DNA of 64,000 nt from Ciona intestinalis. Lineage: Eukaryota > Chordata > Ascidiacea > Phlebobranchia > Cionidae. The translations under genes and the position numbers were made by a program. The stretch covers positions 4,809,680-4,873,679 of the forward strand of contig NC_020173.2 of the NCBI RefSeq assembly GCF_000224145.3, given 5' to 3'. The notes under the pieces were generated by a model. That model searched no databases and was not told where the DNA came from. It was given only the letters and a program-made list of their open reading frames with translations. Of the stretch, positions 31,890 through 43,202 are shown piece by piece. Position 1 is the first letter of the stretch. Every line of letters begins with the position of its first letter.

Positions 31890-32847
31890 CCCGAGATCCT
31901 ACACTACAAGATCTAGCACACGAATCTACACATAAACCCAGGAATCCTTTTACGTCAACACGTTCGCTCGTTTCAAGTTAAACGAGTATGCTTTTCCAGA
32001 TTTTAACCCTTTAGGATTTTTATATCGCGCTTTACTAATGACCAACTCATTTTACTTCGTATCGTTAAAAACTTCATTCAAGAGATTATAAAACATCTCG
32101 GCACCTGCAGTTACGATCACGACTACTGTAATTATTCCGCGCTCGTTTTTAACCATCAAAATGCACGGTTCTTTCTGCCAAACATTATGTAGTAAATTGC
32201 GGAACCGTTTAAAAAATTTGCTTCTTTTTATTTCCGCTAATTTTTGTCCATTTTACAATGAAACATGGTGCAGAATTGAACGTAAAGGGTATATTGACCG
32301 GTTAATTAGCGCTTGTTCGCGCTATACCCAACGTGCCTTCACTTAATTTTCGTGTGCTGGTTTTCAACTACCACAAATAGTACATCTCGTATTTGTCGTG
32401 CTTTAAATGTTCGAGCATAAGTGAACTAGATTAGCCGTGGTAACAAGTAAATATACCGCTCGTTTTGTGTGAAGAAACGGTGTTACGATAGATGACGTAA
32501 CTGCCACGTTTTGGTAATTTCTGGTCGTACAGCTTCAATGAAAAAAATATATTTATGTGTCTTCTTTTTTTCGATATTATAATTTTTTACTCCCTATTTG
32601 GTTCAGATTTTATATTTGTGATTTTATCAAACGTTGTTTGGGCTAATGTGGACTCCACACATTCCTATAATGTTAAATATTAATATTAGCGTTATTTATC
32701 CCGTCTGTACTTTTCACTGGTGTTGTATATCTAGGTTTTATCGTGCAAATCCTAGTAACTCAAATTCTCTTAATTTTCTTGAGCTTTTTAATTTTTCACT
32801 CAAAACATCGTAGACAAAGCACTGATACGTAACTAACATCTCGTTGA

Positions 32848-32853
32848 AATAAA
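32848..32853 (+). terminator. Poly(A) signal of CDC14
   Basis: AATAAA sits about 960 bp after the stop at 31889. The 3' UTR would be 31890 to about 32870 and contains no other gene that I can see. Confidence 0.5.
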
Positions 32854-32943
32854 AATACCAATTTTTATTCGTCTTATTGTTGCTATATCAGATAAGTTAT
32901 ACAGTTCCAGACTTAGCCAGGTGACAAAACACGTGATTATCAT

Positions 32944-33086
32944 GTAGTAGAGTGGAGGAAGATGGAGACCTTTACCACATGATATCCAAATATCATGTGG
33001 TTTAAGAAATTAACAACTGTCTGTAGGAGTCGTGAGGATGCGGTTTTATAATTCTTAGTAAAAGAGATTGAAAAGTTGCCCAACCT
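32944..33086 (+). mobile_element. MITE remnant abutting the minisatellite
   Basis: It starts GTAGTAGAGTGGAGGAAGAT and keeps the family's GGAGTCGTGAGGATGCGGTT block. It ends near GTTGCCCAACC. The first minisatellite unit follows directly. Confidence 0.5.
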
Positions 33087-35468
33087 TAAAAAAATACGAC
33101 TGTGATAAAAAAATTAAAATATTTATTTTCGGTACACCACGACTGAAATAAAAGAAAAAATAATACTACGACTGTGAAAAAAATTCTGATACACCACGAC
33201 TGTGATAAAAAATAATTAAATTTTTTTATACCACGACCGTGATATTTTGTTTTATATATATACCACGGCTGTGATAAAAAAATTAAAATATTTATATACC
33301 ACAACTGTGAAAAAAAAAATTAGGTACACAACGACTGTGATAAAAATTTTGATACACCACTACCGTGATAAAAAAAATTAAATTTTTATGCCACGACTGT
33401 GATAAAAAATAATTAAAAAATTTTATACCACAACCGTAATATATTTTTTTATACACTACGGCTGTGATAAAAAAAAATTAAATATTTATACACCACAACT
33501 GTCAAAAAAAAAATTCGGTACACCACGACTGTGATAAAAATTTTAATACACCAGACCGTGATAAAAAAAATTAAAATTTTGGGGTAACACAACTGTGATA
33601 AAAAAAATAAAAAACTTATACCACGACCGTGATGAAAAAATTGGTGCACCACGACTGTGATAAAAAAATTAAAAATTTTATACTACAACTGTGATAAAAT
33701 ATTCGGTACACCACAACCGTGATAAAAATTTTGATACACCACGACTGTGATAAAAAAAATAAATTTTAATACCACGACTGTGATAAAAATTTTGGTTTAC
33801 CACGACCGCAATAAAAAATATTAAAAAATTGTATACCACGACTGTGATAAAAATTTTTATACACCACGACTGTGATGAAATATAATTAATTTTTTTTATA
33901 CCACGACCGTGATAAAAAATATTTTTTTATACCACAACTGTGAAAAAAAAATTTCGGTACACCACGACTGTGATAAAAATTTTGATACACCACGACCGTG
34001 ATAAAAAAAATTAAAATTTTAATAATACGACTGTCATCAAATTTTTGGTTCACCAGGACTGTGATAAAAATTTCGGTTTACCACAACTGTAATAAAAAAA
34101 ATATAAAAAATTTATACCACGACCGTGATAAAAAAAAATTACACCACGACTGTGAAAAAAAATTGGTACCCCACGATTGAATAAAAAATAATGAAATTTT
34201 TTTTTAACACGACTGTGAAAAAAATTCTGATACACCACGACTGTGATAAAAAATGATTAAATTTTTTTATACCACGACCGTGATATATTTTTTTATACAC
34301 TACGGCTGTGATAAAAAAAATTAAATATTTATACACCACAACTGTCAAAAAAAAAATTCGGTACACCACGACTGTGATAAAAATTTTAATACACCAGACC
34401 GTGATAAAAAAAATTAAAATTTTGGGGTAACACAACTGTGATAAAAAAATTTAAAAAAAATTATACCACGACCGTGATATAAAAATTAAAATTTTGGGGT
34501 ACCATAACTGTGATAAAAAAAATAAAAATTTATACCACGACCGTGATGAAAAAATCGGTGCACCACGACCCTGATAAAAAAAATTAAAATTTTTATACTA
34601 CAACTGTGATAAAATATTCGGTACACCACGACCGTGATAAAAATTTTAATACACCACTACCGTGATAAAAAAAATTAATACCACGACTGTGATAAAAATT
34701 TTGGTTTACAACGACCGTAATAAAAAATATTAAATTTTTTTTATAGCACGACTGTGATATAAATTTTGATACACCACGACCGTAATAAAAAATATTAAAT
34801 TTTTTTTATAGCACGACTGTGATATAAATTTTGATACACCACGACCGTAATAAAAAATATTAAATTTTTTTTATAGCACGACTGTGATATAAATTTTGAT
34901 ACACCACGACCGTGATAAAAAAATTAATACCACGACTGTGATAAAAATTTTGGTTTACCACGACCGTAATAAAAAATATTAATTTTTTATACCACGGCTG
35001 TGATAAAAAAAATAAAATATTTATGTACCACAACTGTGAAAAAAAATTCAGTACACCACGACTGTGATAAAAATTCAGTACACCACGACTGTGATAAAAA
35101 TTTTGATACACCACCACCGTGATAAAAAAATTAAAATTTTAATACCACGACTGTGATAAAAATTTTGGTTCTCCACGACTGTGGGAAAAATTTCGGTTTA
35201 CCACAACTGTGATAAAAAAAATTAAAAAAAAATCCACCAGCACGACCGTTATAAAAAATAATTTACACCAGGACTGTAAAAAAAATTTTGGCACCCCACG
35301 ATTGAATAAAAAAAAAATAACAAAATTTTAAACACGACTGTGATAAAAATTCTGTATACACCANNNNNNNNNNNNNNNNNNNNNNNNNNNNNNNNNNNNN
35401 NNNNNNNNNNNNNTTGGTACACCATGGCTGTGATAAAAATAAATAAAAAAATTTTGTACTACGACTGT

Positions 35469-35501
<33 letters not shown>

Positions 35502-36640
35502 ACAATTTTTTATACCACGACTGTGATAAAATTTTGGTACACCACGACCGTATTAAAAAAATAAAAATAAAATAAACCACGACTGTGATAAAAAACCGGT
35601 ACCCCACGACTGTGATAAAAAACCGGTACCCCACGACTGTGATAAAAATTTTGATACACCAAGACCGCAATAAAAAGAAATTAAAATTTTTGATAACACG
35701 ACTGTGATAACAAATTCGGTACCCCACGACTGTGATAAAAATTTTGCTACACCAAGACCGTAATAAAAAGAAATTAAAATTTTTGATAACACGACTGTAA
35801 TAAAAATTTTGTTACACCACGACTGTGATGAAAAAAAATTAAAAAATTTTGTACTACGACTGTGGAAAAAATTCGGTACTTCCCGACTCTAATAAAAACA
35901 AATTATACCACGACTGTGATAAAAAAAATCAAAAATTTTATACCACGACTGTAATAAAATTTTTTGTATACCACGACTGTGATAAAATAAAATAAAAATT
36001 GGTATACCACGACTGTGATAAAAAAAATTAAAAATTGGTATACAACGACTGTGTTAAAAATTTTGGTATACACCACGACTGTGATAAAAATTTGGTACAC
36101 CACGTCCGTAATAAAAAAAAAAATAAAAAAAATTTATACTACGACTGTGCTAAAAAATTTCGGAACACCACGAATGTGACAAAAAAATATTTTTTTTTAT
36201 AACACGACTGTGATAAAAAATTCGGTACACCACCACTGTGATAAAAAAAAATAACAATTTTTTATACCACGGCTGTGATAAAAATTTCGATCGACCGTGA
36301 TAAAAAAAATAATTTTTTTTTATATAACACGAATGTGATAAAATTTCGGTACACCACGACTGTGAAAAAAATTCGGTACACCACGACTGTGATAAAATGA
36401 AAAAAATCGGTACACCACGACTGTAAATTTTTTTTTATTATACCACGACTGTGATAAAATTTTGTGTACACCACGACTGCGATAAAATTTTTGGTACACC
36501 ACGACTGATGAAAATTTCGGTGCACCACGACTGTGAAAAAAAAATCGGTACACCACGCGACTGTAATAAAATTTTTTTTATTTTTTTTATACCGCGATTG
36601 TAATAAAAATTTTCGGTGCACACGGCTGTGATAAAATTGA
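33086..36640 (+). repeat. Degenerate A-rich minisatellite array, about 3.5 kb
   Basis: The unit is roughly 28-36 bp: an AC-rich core ACCACGACTGTGATAAAAA, then an A/T-rich spacer (AAATTTTGGTAC or AAATTAAAATTTTTAT). Core variants ACTGTG and ACCGTG are interspersed. At this period the array holds about a hundred units. Local higher-order repeats are visible, including a 65-bp dimer three times at about 34740-34935. Frames opened by the array (repeats reading YHSRG or FITVV on the minus strand) are by-products and not genes. The array is broken by an assembly gap. Confidence 0.9.
35364..35413. other. Assembly gap (50 N)
   Basis: Fifty N inside the minisatellite. The true array length is therefore unknown. 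Confidence 1.
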
Positions 36641-38250
36641 CAAAAATGAAAAATAATCGTGTTTAATCCATAATTTTACTTTTTTTTTCTCTGTATTTTC
36701 ATGAACAAAACACTAATATTATTTCCATTAGACATAACGTTGAATCAACAGGCACAAATAGGTTCTCAATGTTAAAATCAGCAACATTTTGCAAAAATGT
36801 TTCAGCGGACATAAAATATGTCATAACGGGCCTAAACCCCACGGCAACAGACATACAAAATTCCACCATTCATAGAATTACCGGGCATATTTCACCCAAA
36901 CATTTATGGAAAACATTCACTTACTTTTGGGTCTCCTTGACGTGAGAGGATGTTTTTCACTATCCACAGAAATTGTTTCAATAAAGATGGTAAACCTTTT
37001 TATGTTTGGTCTTAATTTATTAATTTCTAAACTTTTTCTAGAAATCATATACATGTGTAAAGACTTTGTTTCATCAAAAATCACGATTCTTATTGAAAAT
37101 GGTGCCAAATGCAAATATATTTCGGCTCTGCATGCTTGTATACACATCTAACAGCAGGGAATTTTGCGTGTCATCCAGAGCAATTTCTAATTTCAATGTG
37201 TATCTATGACAGAACTATAGTACTACATGGTAATAAAGTTGCATTATACAATGGTTATGGTGTCCACCGTTTCGTCTAGAACTTAGGCACTACGGGTTTA
37301 AGATTCGTCCCTATATTTTAAGAAGGTATTATTGCGCAATACACTTACCGCAATTGCTACAATCCAGTCGAAATTGCCATTCATACAGAAAATAACCCAG
37401 TATACAAGTTATTTCAAAATAATAATGCAATTGACTATACCCTCCCCTGACGATAAGGGTTATGAAATATATTTAAAGTGTTTTCTAGAAGTTTTTGTAT
37501 ATTGGAGAGGGGTCAACTGATACATTACATTATGTCTTATTACATTGTGACATTACATTGGTTCTTGTAAACTGTTGTTGCAACCAAAAAAAAAACAGAC
37601 AACCTGATAAAAAAGTTTATTGTACCAACATTTCATCTTCCATAGGCCGAGACAGCATAAAGGTATGACATGGATGTCTAACGGAAGAAAATGTCGGTAC
37701 AATAAAGTCTTTACCGGGATGTCCATTAAATATTTGGTTTCCTATTTTACAGCGAAGATTCCAACCACGCCCAGGAGGCTGCTTCGCTTGTGGTCGTTGA
37801 GGTTTATTTTACCAGGACCTCTCGCCAGTAGCCTTAGTTATACCTGGGCCTTGATCTTCCTGAAACAAGTTGATCAAGGCACGTTAGGCAGCGATCGACG
37901 CCACCCAACGGTTTTAGCGATCGAGAGAACGCACAATACACACACAACCAAGAACTGCGACCTGGACTGACCGTCTTATAAACTGAACTTACACCTCCCA
38001 ACACACCATCGTTATACGTGGCTTACCGCATTAAGAGGCGTACTGTGAGAAATTTGACACACGACACAAGAAATTGAACACGGCACACACTTCTGACCTG
38101 GTATTGGCTGATCCAATGTTTTTAGATATAAAATATAAAAGGGGTGAGCTGTAGCACCTAACCATTTGCACCACATTTGTTAAAGTTTGTGTGTGCATAT
38201 TTTGTGCATAATGAAGTGTAGAACTGTAAATTCTAAGTCACCATGGTTGG
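36641..38250. other. Gene-poor intergenic stretch
   Basis: No host gene is recognised. A stretch near 37235-37310 (GGTTATGGTGTCCACCG ... GGGTTTAAGATTCGTCCC) looks loosely tRNA-like and may be SINE-derived. The longest open frames (up to 116 codons near 37620) have no recognisable domain. Confidence 0.35.
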
Positions 38251-38264
38251 ACATCATGAGCCCC

Positions 38265-38400
38265 ATTGTAGGTTAAAAGAGCCCCAATAGTTAGATAGGT
38301 AAGTAAGAGCCCCGGTAGTTAGACGGGCTGTCAGTGCTAATAAGAGCCCAATAGTTAGATATAGGCTACCAGTAAGGGCACAAATAGTACAGGCTCCCAG
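38265..38400 (+). repeat. Short tandem repeat, about 40-bp unit
   Basis: Three units share AAGAGCCCC(A/G) followed by ATAGTTAGAT or GTAGTTAGAC. The units are near 38275, 38307 and 38341, with a partial match after them. Confidence 0.5.
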
Positions 38401-40016
38401 GGTTACTGCCACATCATTGGAGTAGAGGTTGCATAGAGATTGCGAACACGCATAACATCTGTACGAAATCAATTCCCCATTGGCATTTTTGCAAGTAAAA
38501 AGATTAAAAACGGAAACACAAAAAGGAGCTCCCCGCAACGTATTTAAAGCAAAAAGCGCCAGCGATTAAAAAAGACAAAAAATAATGTGAAACTCGGTAC
38601 CGGTCGCAAAATTGCCAAAGATTGAGAATTAATACGCACATATATGGTATATACAAAACGGCCGACACCCCATGCAAGCCTCTATCCGCCGCAATGACAA
38701 CCCCGTTTAAATGACCCAAACACCAGCAAGTTAGGCAACATAGAGCTTTATTAAAATCCAGTCATCTTTTAATCATTGTGACGTACTGTACTCCCAAAGA
38801 TATAGAATGTTCACACCATGGATTTATCAGAATATGACAGTTCATTCTGTGTGTAGTGTAAGTGTGTGTCAATATACATACAATATAACACAATCCCCCA
38901 ACACCACCATACCCCACCCCATACAATAAGCACCGCAACACAGCATTCTCTATGGGCTAATATAATAATAAATAACCGCTTTTATTTTGCCGCCGCCAAC
39001 CGTCGCGTCGCCAAGACTATAGTTTGTTTATCAAGTGGGGGCAACTGCATAAGAACGGATTTCGGGAGCTAACTGTATCTTGCTTAACGCAAGATTGATT
39101 GAACCGACTGATCTTAGGTATCACTTTCTGCCGCAACAGCGTCGCGTATTCGCGCTTGTATGTCGATTCAAAAAAAGGAATGACAAGGTAAACTGACATC
39201 TTAAAAAATAATTGGTTAGTATTTTTAGGGGGACATAACAGGGGGCTGGACATTTTATTAATTTTTGATTCCTACCCTAGTCGCAGGTTTGGCGCCTAAT
39301 TGTTTTGCAGTTGGAACCCACCAGCTTTCGCTGACCGGACTTTTAACCAACCGGCGTGTTGGAATATGGTTTTCGCAAACCAGGCACTGCGTGTTTGGCC
39401 TGAGTGCAATGACACGTGTTGTGTCAGCCGCGGGTGCAGTGTCCCAGTTCTAACTTAAACTTCCTATCGGCGATACCTAGTTATAGCGATGTCACTTCTA
39501 TCTATATAGTGCCGACTCCGGCCTTACTGATAAGTGACACCAGGAGTTTGGGTTAAATTTAGAGAAATCTGACCTGCGCGCACCGTTCTTATGCAGGTTG
39601 TTTACACACACACACACACACATGGAGAAATAAACCCAAGATTCCCAACCACGTTACATTACTAACGTGTACAGAAGTGGACTCCAATCCTTCCGTACAT
39701 ACTTCCCCACCACATACCGTGTATACCACATCAGCATTCAATTTTAAACAAGCATTCAATTAAGTTTAAGGGACTTTTTATGCTACAGCTCACATAAGTT
39801 AGTATTTACATCGACTAAGAATAAATCCTAGTCTGGGTATGCTATGGCTCCATCTTCGTTCTTACGTTCCGCCTTTTTCTCTATTCTGTAGAAGTAATAA
39901 AACGTTAAGATTTGCTGCCTATTTCGCCTTTTCATGCTTAGTAAACATATGCACCATATATGTCGTTTCGGAGTTAATATTTTTCGCCTTGTATATATGT
40001 TGGATTGTTGTAATAT
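38401..40016. other. Intergenic stretch, no gene recognised
   Basis: It includes a (CA)n microsatellite at 39604-39622 and a somewhat GC-richer segment at 39260-39560. No coding, RNA or transposon call can be supported. Confidence 0.35.
39604..39622 (+). repeat. (CA)n microsatellite
   Basis: A run of about nine AC/CA dinucleotides. Confidence 0.9.
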
Positions 40017-40204
40017 AGTAGGGTGGGGGAAGATGGGACAGCTTTAGCACATAATATAAAAACATCCGAATGGAGTTCTTAACAATTAACAACGGTCTAT
40101 GGGGGGATTCGGTTTTAAAATTCTTTGAATGTTCTTTGTTTACTACTGAATGGGACGAGAAAATGGAATAAAAAGGTGTCCCATCTTCCCCCACCCTATC
40201 CTAT
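40017..40204 (+). mobile_element. MITE, best-preserved copy
   Basis: GTAGGGTGGGGGAAGATGGG at the left is mirrored by CCCATCTTCCCCCACCCTAT at the right, so the terminal inverted repeats are more than 20 bp. Flanking TATA-like bases suggest a TA-type target site. At about 188 bp with no coding frame it needs a transposase from elsewhere. It resembles short elements described from Ciona, but I cannot confirm the family name. Confidence 0.75.
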
Positions 40205-41248
40205 AACATATTCGGTTAAACGCACTGAATACAAAGTCGTCTTGTTCATGAAACGTAGTTTAGGATAAATGTATTACCAGATTTTGCTTGAATACAGAGT
40301 CGCGTCATCTATACAGAATTATAAAACGGACTAACATATTTAAACCGATAAAAGCTACGGCTAATTATTTGCTTAGTTTTTAACCAGCGATGAAGTAGAA
40401 ACACTCGGTTCTACAATATAAAGATACAAACTCACTTTTAACGTTGCCAATCCAAAGCTGCATCGGCGGCTGTCACTCAAGGCATCTTCATTCGTGAGCG
40501 AGATAACATTGATGTGATTTAAACACAAGACTTTAAACGTTTAAATGAATTAGTTTTTAAATTAACCATCTGTAAATCAAACCTTAAACATTAGTACAAT
40601 AAATAGTTAGCTTACAATGCCCATATATTGCATATTCAATACTAAAACAATCCCTTATAAAAACCTTGCTGATGCCCTCACTTAACTACACTATAAATTC
40701 CAACTTCCTTAGCGCCAACTTCTCTTCCTAAACGTGGCAAAGTCAAAAGAATTCCTGCCACAAACTCACAAGAGAAAAAAAAACGAAAACGTGTTGGTCA
40801 CGTGGAAAGCTGGGAACTGATTGGTTAATTGCTTGCAGCAACGTTGGTGATTGCGACGTAGCCATGCTAAATTGAATCTCGCGCGAATTCCAGCGCCCAG
40901 TGCTGCCTTTTAGAAATATCTATGCGCGAGTGTCGTGATAGGATTTGATGGGCAGTTACTTTACACCAGGTAACACTGAAATGTATTTAGAGCAACAGCG
41001 GATTGTGAAAATTACAGCAATAATTATTTTTGTCGGAATTCCTGCAACTTGTGTGAATACGCAGTGAACATTCAAGTCACAATATACTACACTGTTAGTT
41101 ATTCGCTGTACGAAATATAAGCTACAAAAAACTATACAAATGTCGATGTATTTAACAATGCAGATTTTTAACTGAGAGAATCGTAAACTTTGTATTAAAA
41201 CGTAGTTATTGATACCTCGGTATTATTGATACCTTGGTACTCTTTATC
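40205..41248. other. Intergenic stretch upstream of the SINE and WDR83OS
   Basis: AT-rich. A GC-richer patch at about 40790-40940 (CACGTGGAAAGC; TCTCGCGCGAATTCC) could be regulatory, but no gene is seen. Confidence 0.3.
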
Positions 41249-41555
41249 AGTAGGGCGTCGTGGTGAAGTGGTTAGCGCGCCTGCCTGTAACCCAGAGGTA
41301 ATGGATTCAAGGCACGTTACTGCTACTATTGTGGCTGTGAGTCTCTTTGGACAAGACACTTACACTATTGTGGCCGTGAGTGTCTTGTCTTGGGACAAGA
41401 CACTTACAGTATTTCTCCAATTCAGTGGTCACTAATGGATTGTCCAAATTAGCCATACAAAAAATAATCGCCCACAAGCATACATGCGTAAATAAACTAG
41501 AACAAGGTGTATGAAATTCTGTATTACGTATAACAACTTTCGTTTCCCGTTCGAA
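41249..41555 (+). mobile_element. tRNA-derived SINE, fullest copy
   Basis: The head GTAGGGCGTCGTGGTGAAGT continues GGTTAGCGCGCCTG, an A-box-like segment. About 40 bp later AGGTAATGGATTCAAGGC serves as B box. The body repeats GACAAGACACTTACA with TATTGTGGCCGTGAG, then ATGGATTGTCCAAATTAGCC, then AACAAGGTGTATGAAAT and a tail. It matches the type of composite SINE reported from Ciona. Right next to it (41560-41625) is a MITE end (GGTATCCCATCTTACCCCAC). Confidence 0.65.
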
Positions 41556-41898
41556 ACTGTTCAAAACAAAGTCAGAAAATATGGTATTTAGGTGCTAACG
41601 GTATCCCATCTTACCCCACATTACCACATCCAAAGCTTGCTATTCTGGCTAAATTGTTAGTAATAATATTCTACGAAAAATATTAATGAAGTAGTCATAT
41701 ATTATAAAATTATATTTTTTGAAATCCTTATTATTTAATTTGCGTGGTCCTTCCAACGTAAAGTTTTAGATTTTATCACGACGGACCGAAAATGGCCGCT
41801 AAAATATCCGCTTTTTATACTATATACTTTGATCATCTAGGTAAGAATTGGTATTGGCGTCTGATTCTGATCAAACTGTTGATTTTGGAACGATAATA

Positions 41899-42742
41899 AT
41901 GGATTCTACACCAAATGACGAACTCAAGGGACGGAATTACGCTATCGTAAGGTAAAGTATTGTTATGTGCCACCAGTTTTATATTTCTTTCGATACCCCA
42001 AAAATGCGAATGTAATCGAAACCATGTTAAAAATGTTTGAAATTCTTCTGTATATATTTCAGATATAAGCCAAAAGCAGCGAATGCGTCTGATGACCCAG
42101 TACCTGATTATATGAATTTGCTAGCTATGATATTCAGCATGTGTGGTTTAATGCTAAAGGTAAATCAAGTTATCTAAATTACGGAGTTTTTCATCATAAT
42201 CGAAAAGAATATCTACTTTTTTATTCTTAAAATCAATACTGCTAACATATCATCGAGCACCAATCGGGTGTTTTTTTTTGGACAAGAGCAAAATGGCGAA
42301 TATTCTCACCAAGATGCAGATTGTGCCAACTGTTGGAAATATATTTCTTAATTGTAACCCAACTTCAAACTTCTACAGATTAAATGGTGTGCCTGGTGTG
42401 CGGTATTTTGTTCACTCATAAGCTTTGCTAATTCTCGTTCTTCAGAAGACAGCAGACAAGTTTTAAGCAGCTTCATGTATGTAGTAAATGTGTAGCTTTA
42501 ATGTAACTTAGCGTGTTAATTTATAACAGGATTTAACTTGTTCTGTTTTTAAAATTAACACTTTATGTTCATCCCAGAAAACTTTGTCACAGACATTTTC
42601 ACTTTTTTGCTTGTGTTTAGACTGTAGTATGACTACTGTACAATAAATGTGCTTCTAAATTGTCTTTCTTTTCAGGCTCTCTGTATCTGCCGTTGTGATG
42701 ACATATCTTCAAAACCCAGCACCTATGGTTACACCATGGTGA
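41899..42742 (+). CDS. WDR83OS: Asterix / PAT complex subunit (WDR83OS)
   Basis: Exons 41899-41951, 42063-42159, 42379-42476 and 42676-42742 give 104 aa (human is 106). Conserved stretches: [59 protein letters not shown] and the C terminus [12 protein letters not shown]. The family is the small three-helix ER membrane partner of CCDC47. Together they form the PAT complex, which shields polar transmembrane segments during membrane-protein insertion. Poly(A) signals AATAAA are at 42768-42773 and again near 42868. LSM4 starts 460 bp later on the same strand. Confidence 0.95.
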
Positions 42743-43202
42743 CACACATTTGCTTGTTGTGCCCATTCAATAAATGTGCAACATCTCATTTTTCGTTACT
42801 GTACATTGAAAGAGTACAGACCAAAGTTTATCAAGATCTTGTGTAATTGTTCGTTTTCTATCACATAATAAATGTACTTTGCTGCGTTAGATAAATTGCA
42901 AATAAATAGTTGATGATCGTTTATTTATTTTAAACATGAAACAAAACCCTGTTGTCTTTTTACCTTTGCAGACCAGAATATTTTATTTCCGTCTTCGGTA
43001 CGTTGTCGACAATTTTTTGTCGAATAGTTTTAAATTCTCGTCACGAATATTTTTGTATATTTTTTTGTCTGTCCGGATCTTTCTTTATTCGATGCCAAAA
43101 TATTATTAGTTCCTGAAGATATCTATGAATTTACGACGACAAACGCGCGATTTATTTTGGTTGTGAATATTCCTTGTATGCTGTGTTGTTTAATCAGTCA
43201 AA

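Noticed and set aside
33086-36623. Many minus-strand open frames of 60-119 codons with repeats such as YHSRG and FITVV
   Set aside because: They arise from the minisatellite unit being read in frames without stops. There is no independent coding signal and the frames shift with unit length.
37235-37310. Possible tRNA gene
   Set aside because: The B-box-like GGGTTTAAGATTC is imperfect and I could not fold a cloverleaf. A SINE remnant is more likely.
37620-37970. 116-codon plus-strand frame and a short zinc-knuckle-like stretch near 37750-37860
   Set aside because: The cysteine pattern is too short to assign. No long terminal repeats or other element parts were found around it, so a fossil retroelement fragment is possible but not supported.
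38254-38538. 94-codon minus-strand frame with hydrophobic stretches
   Set aside because: It overlaps the short tandem repeat at 38265-38400, which explains part of the openness. No family signal.
41792-41840. ATGGCCGCT start followed by a strong donor (CTAG/GTAAGAA) upstream of Asterix
   Set aside because: It would be a first exon by appearance, but joining it to Asterix exon 2 does not keep the frame and no acceptor lies before the Asterix ATG. It is at most a non-coding leader.
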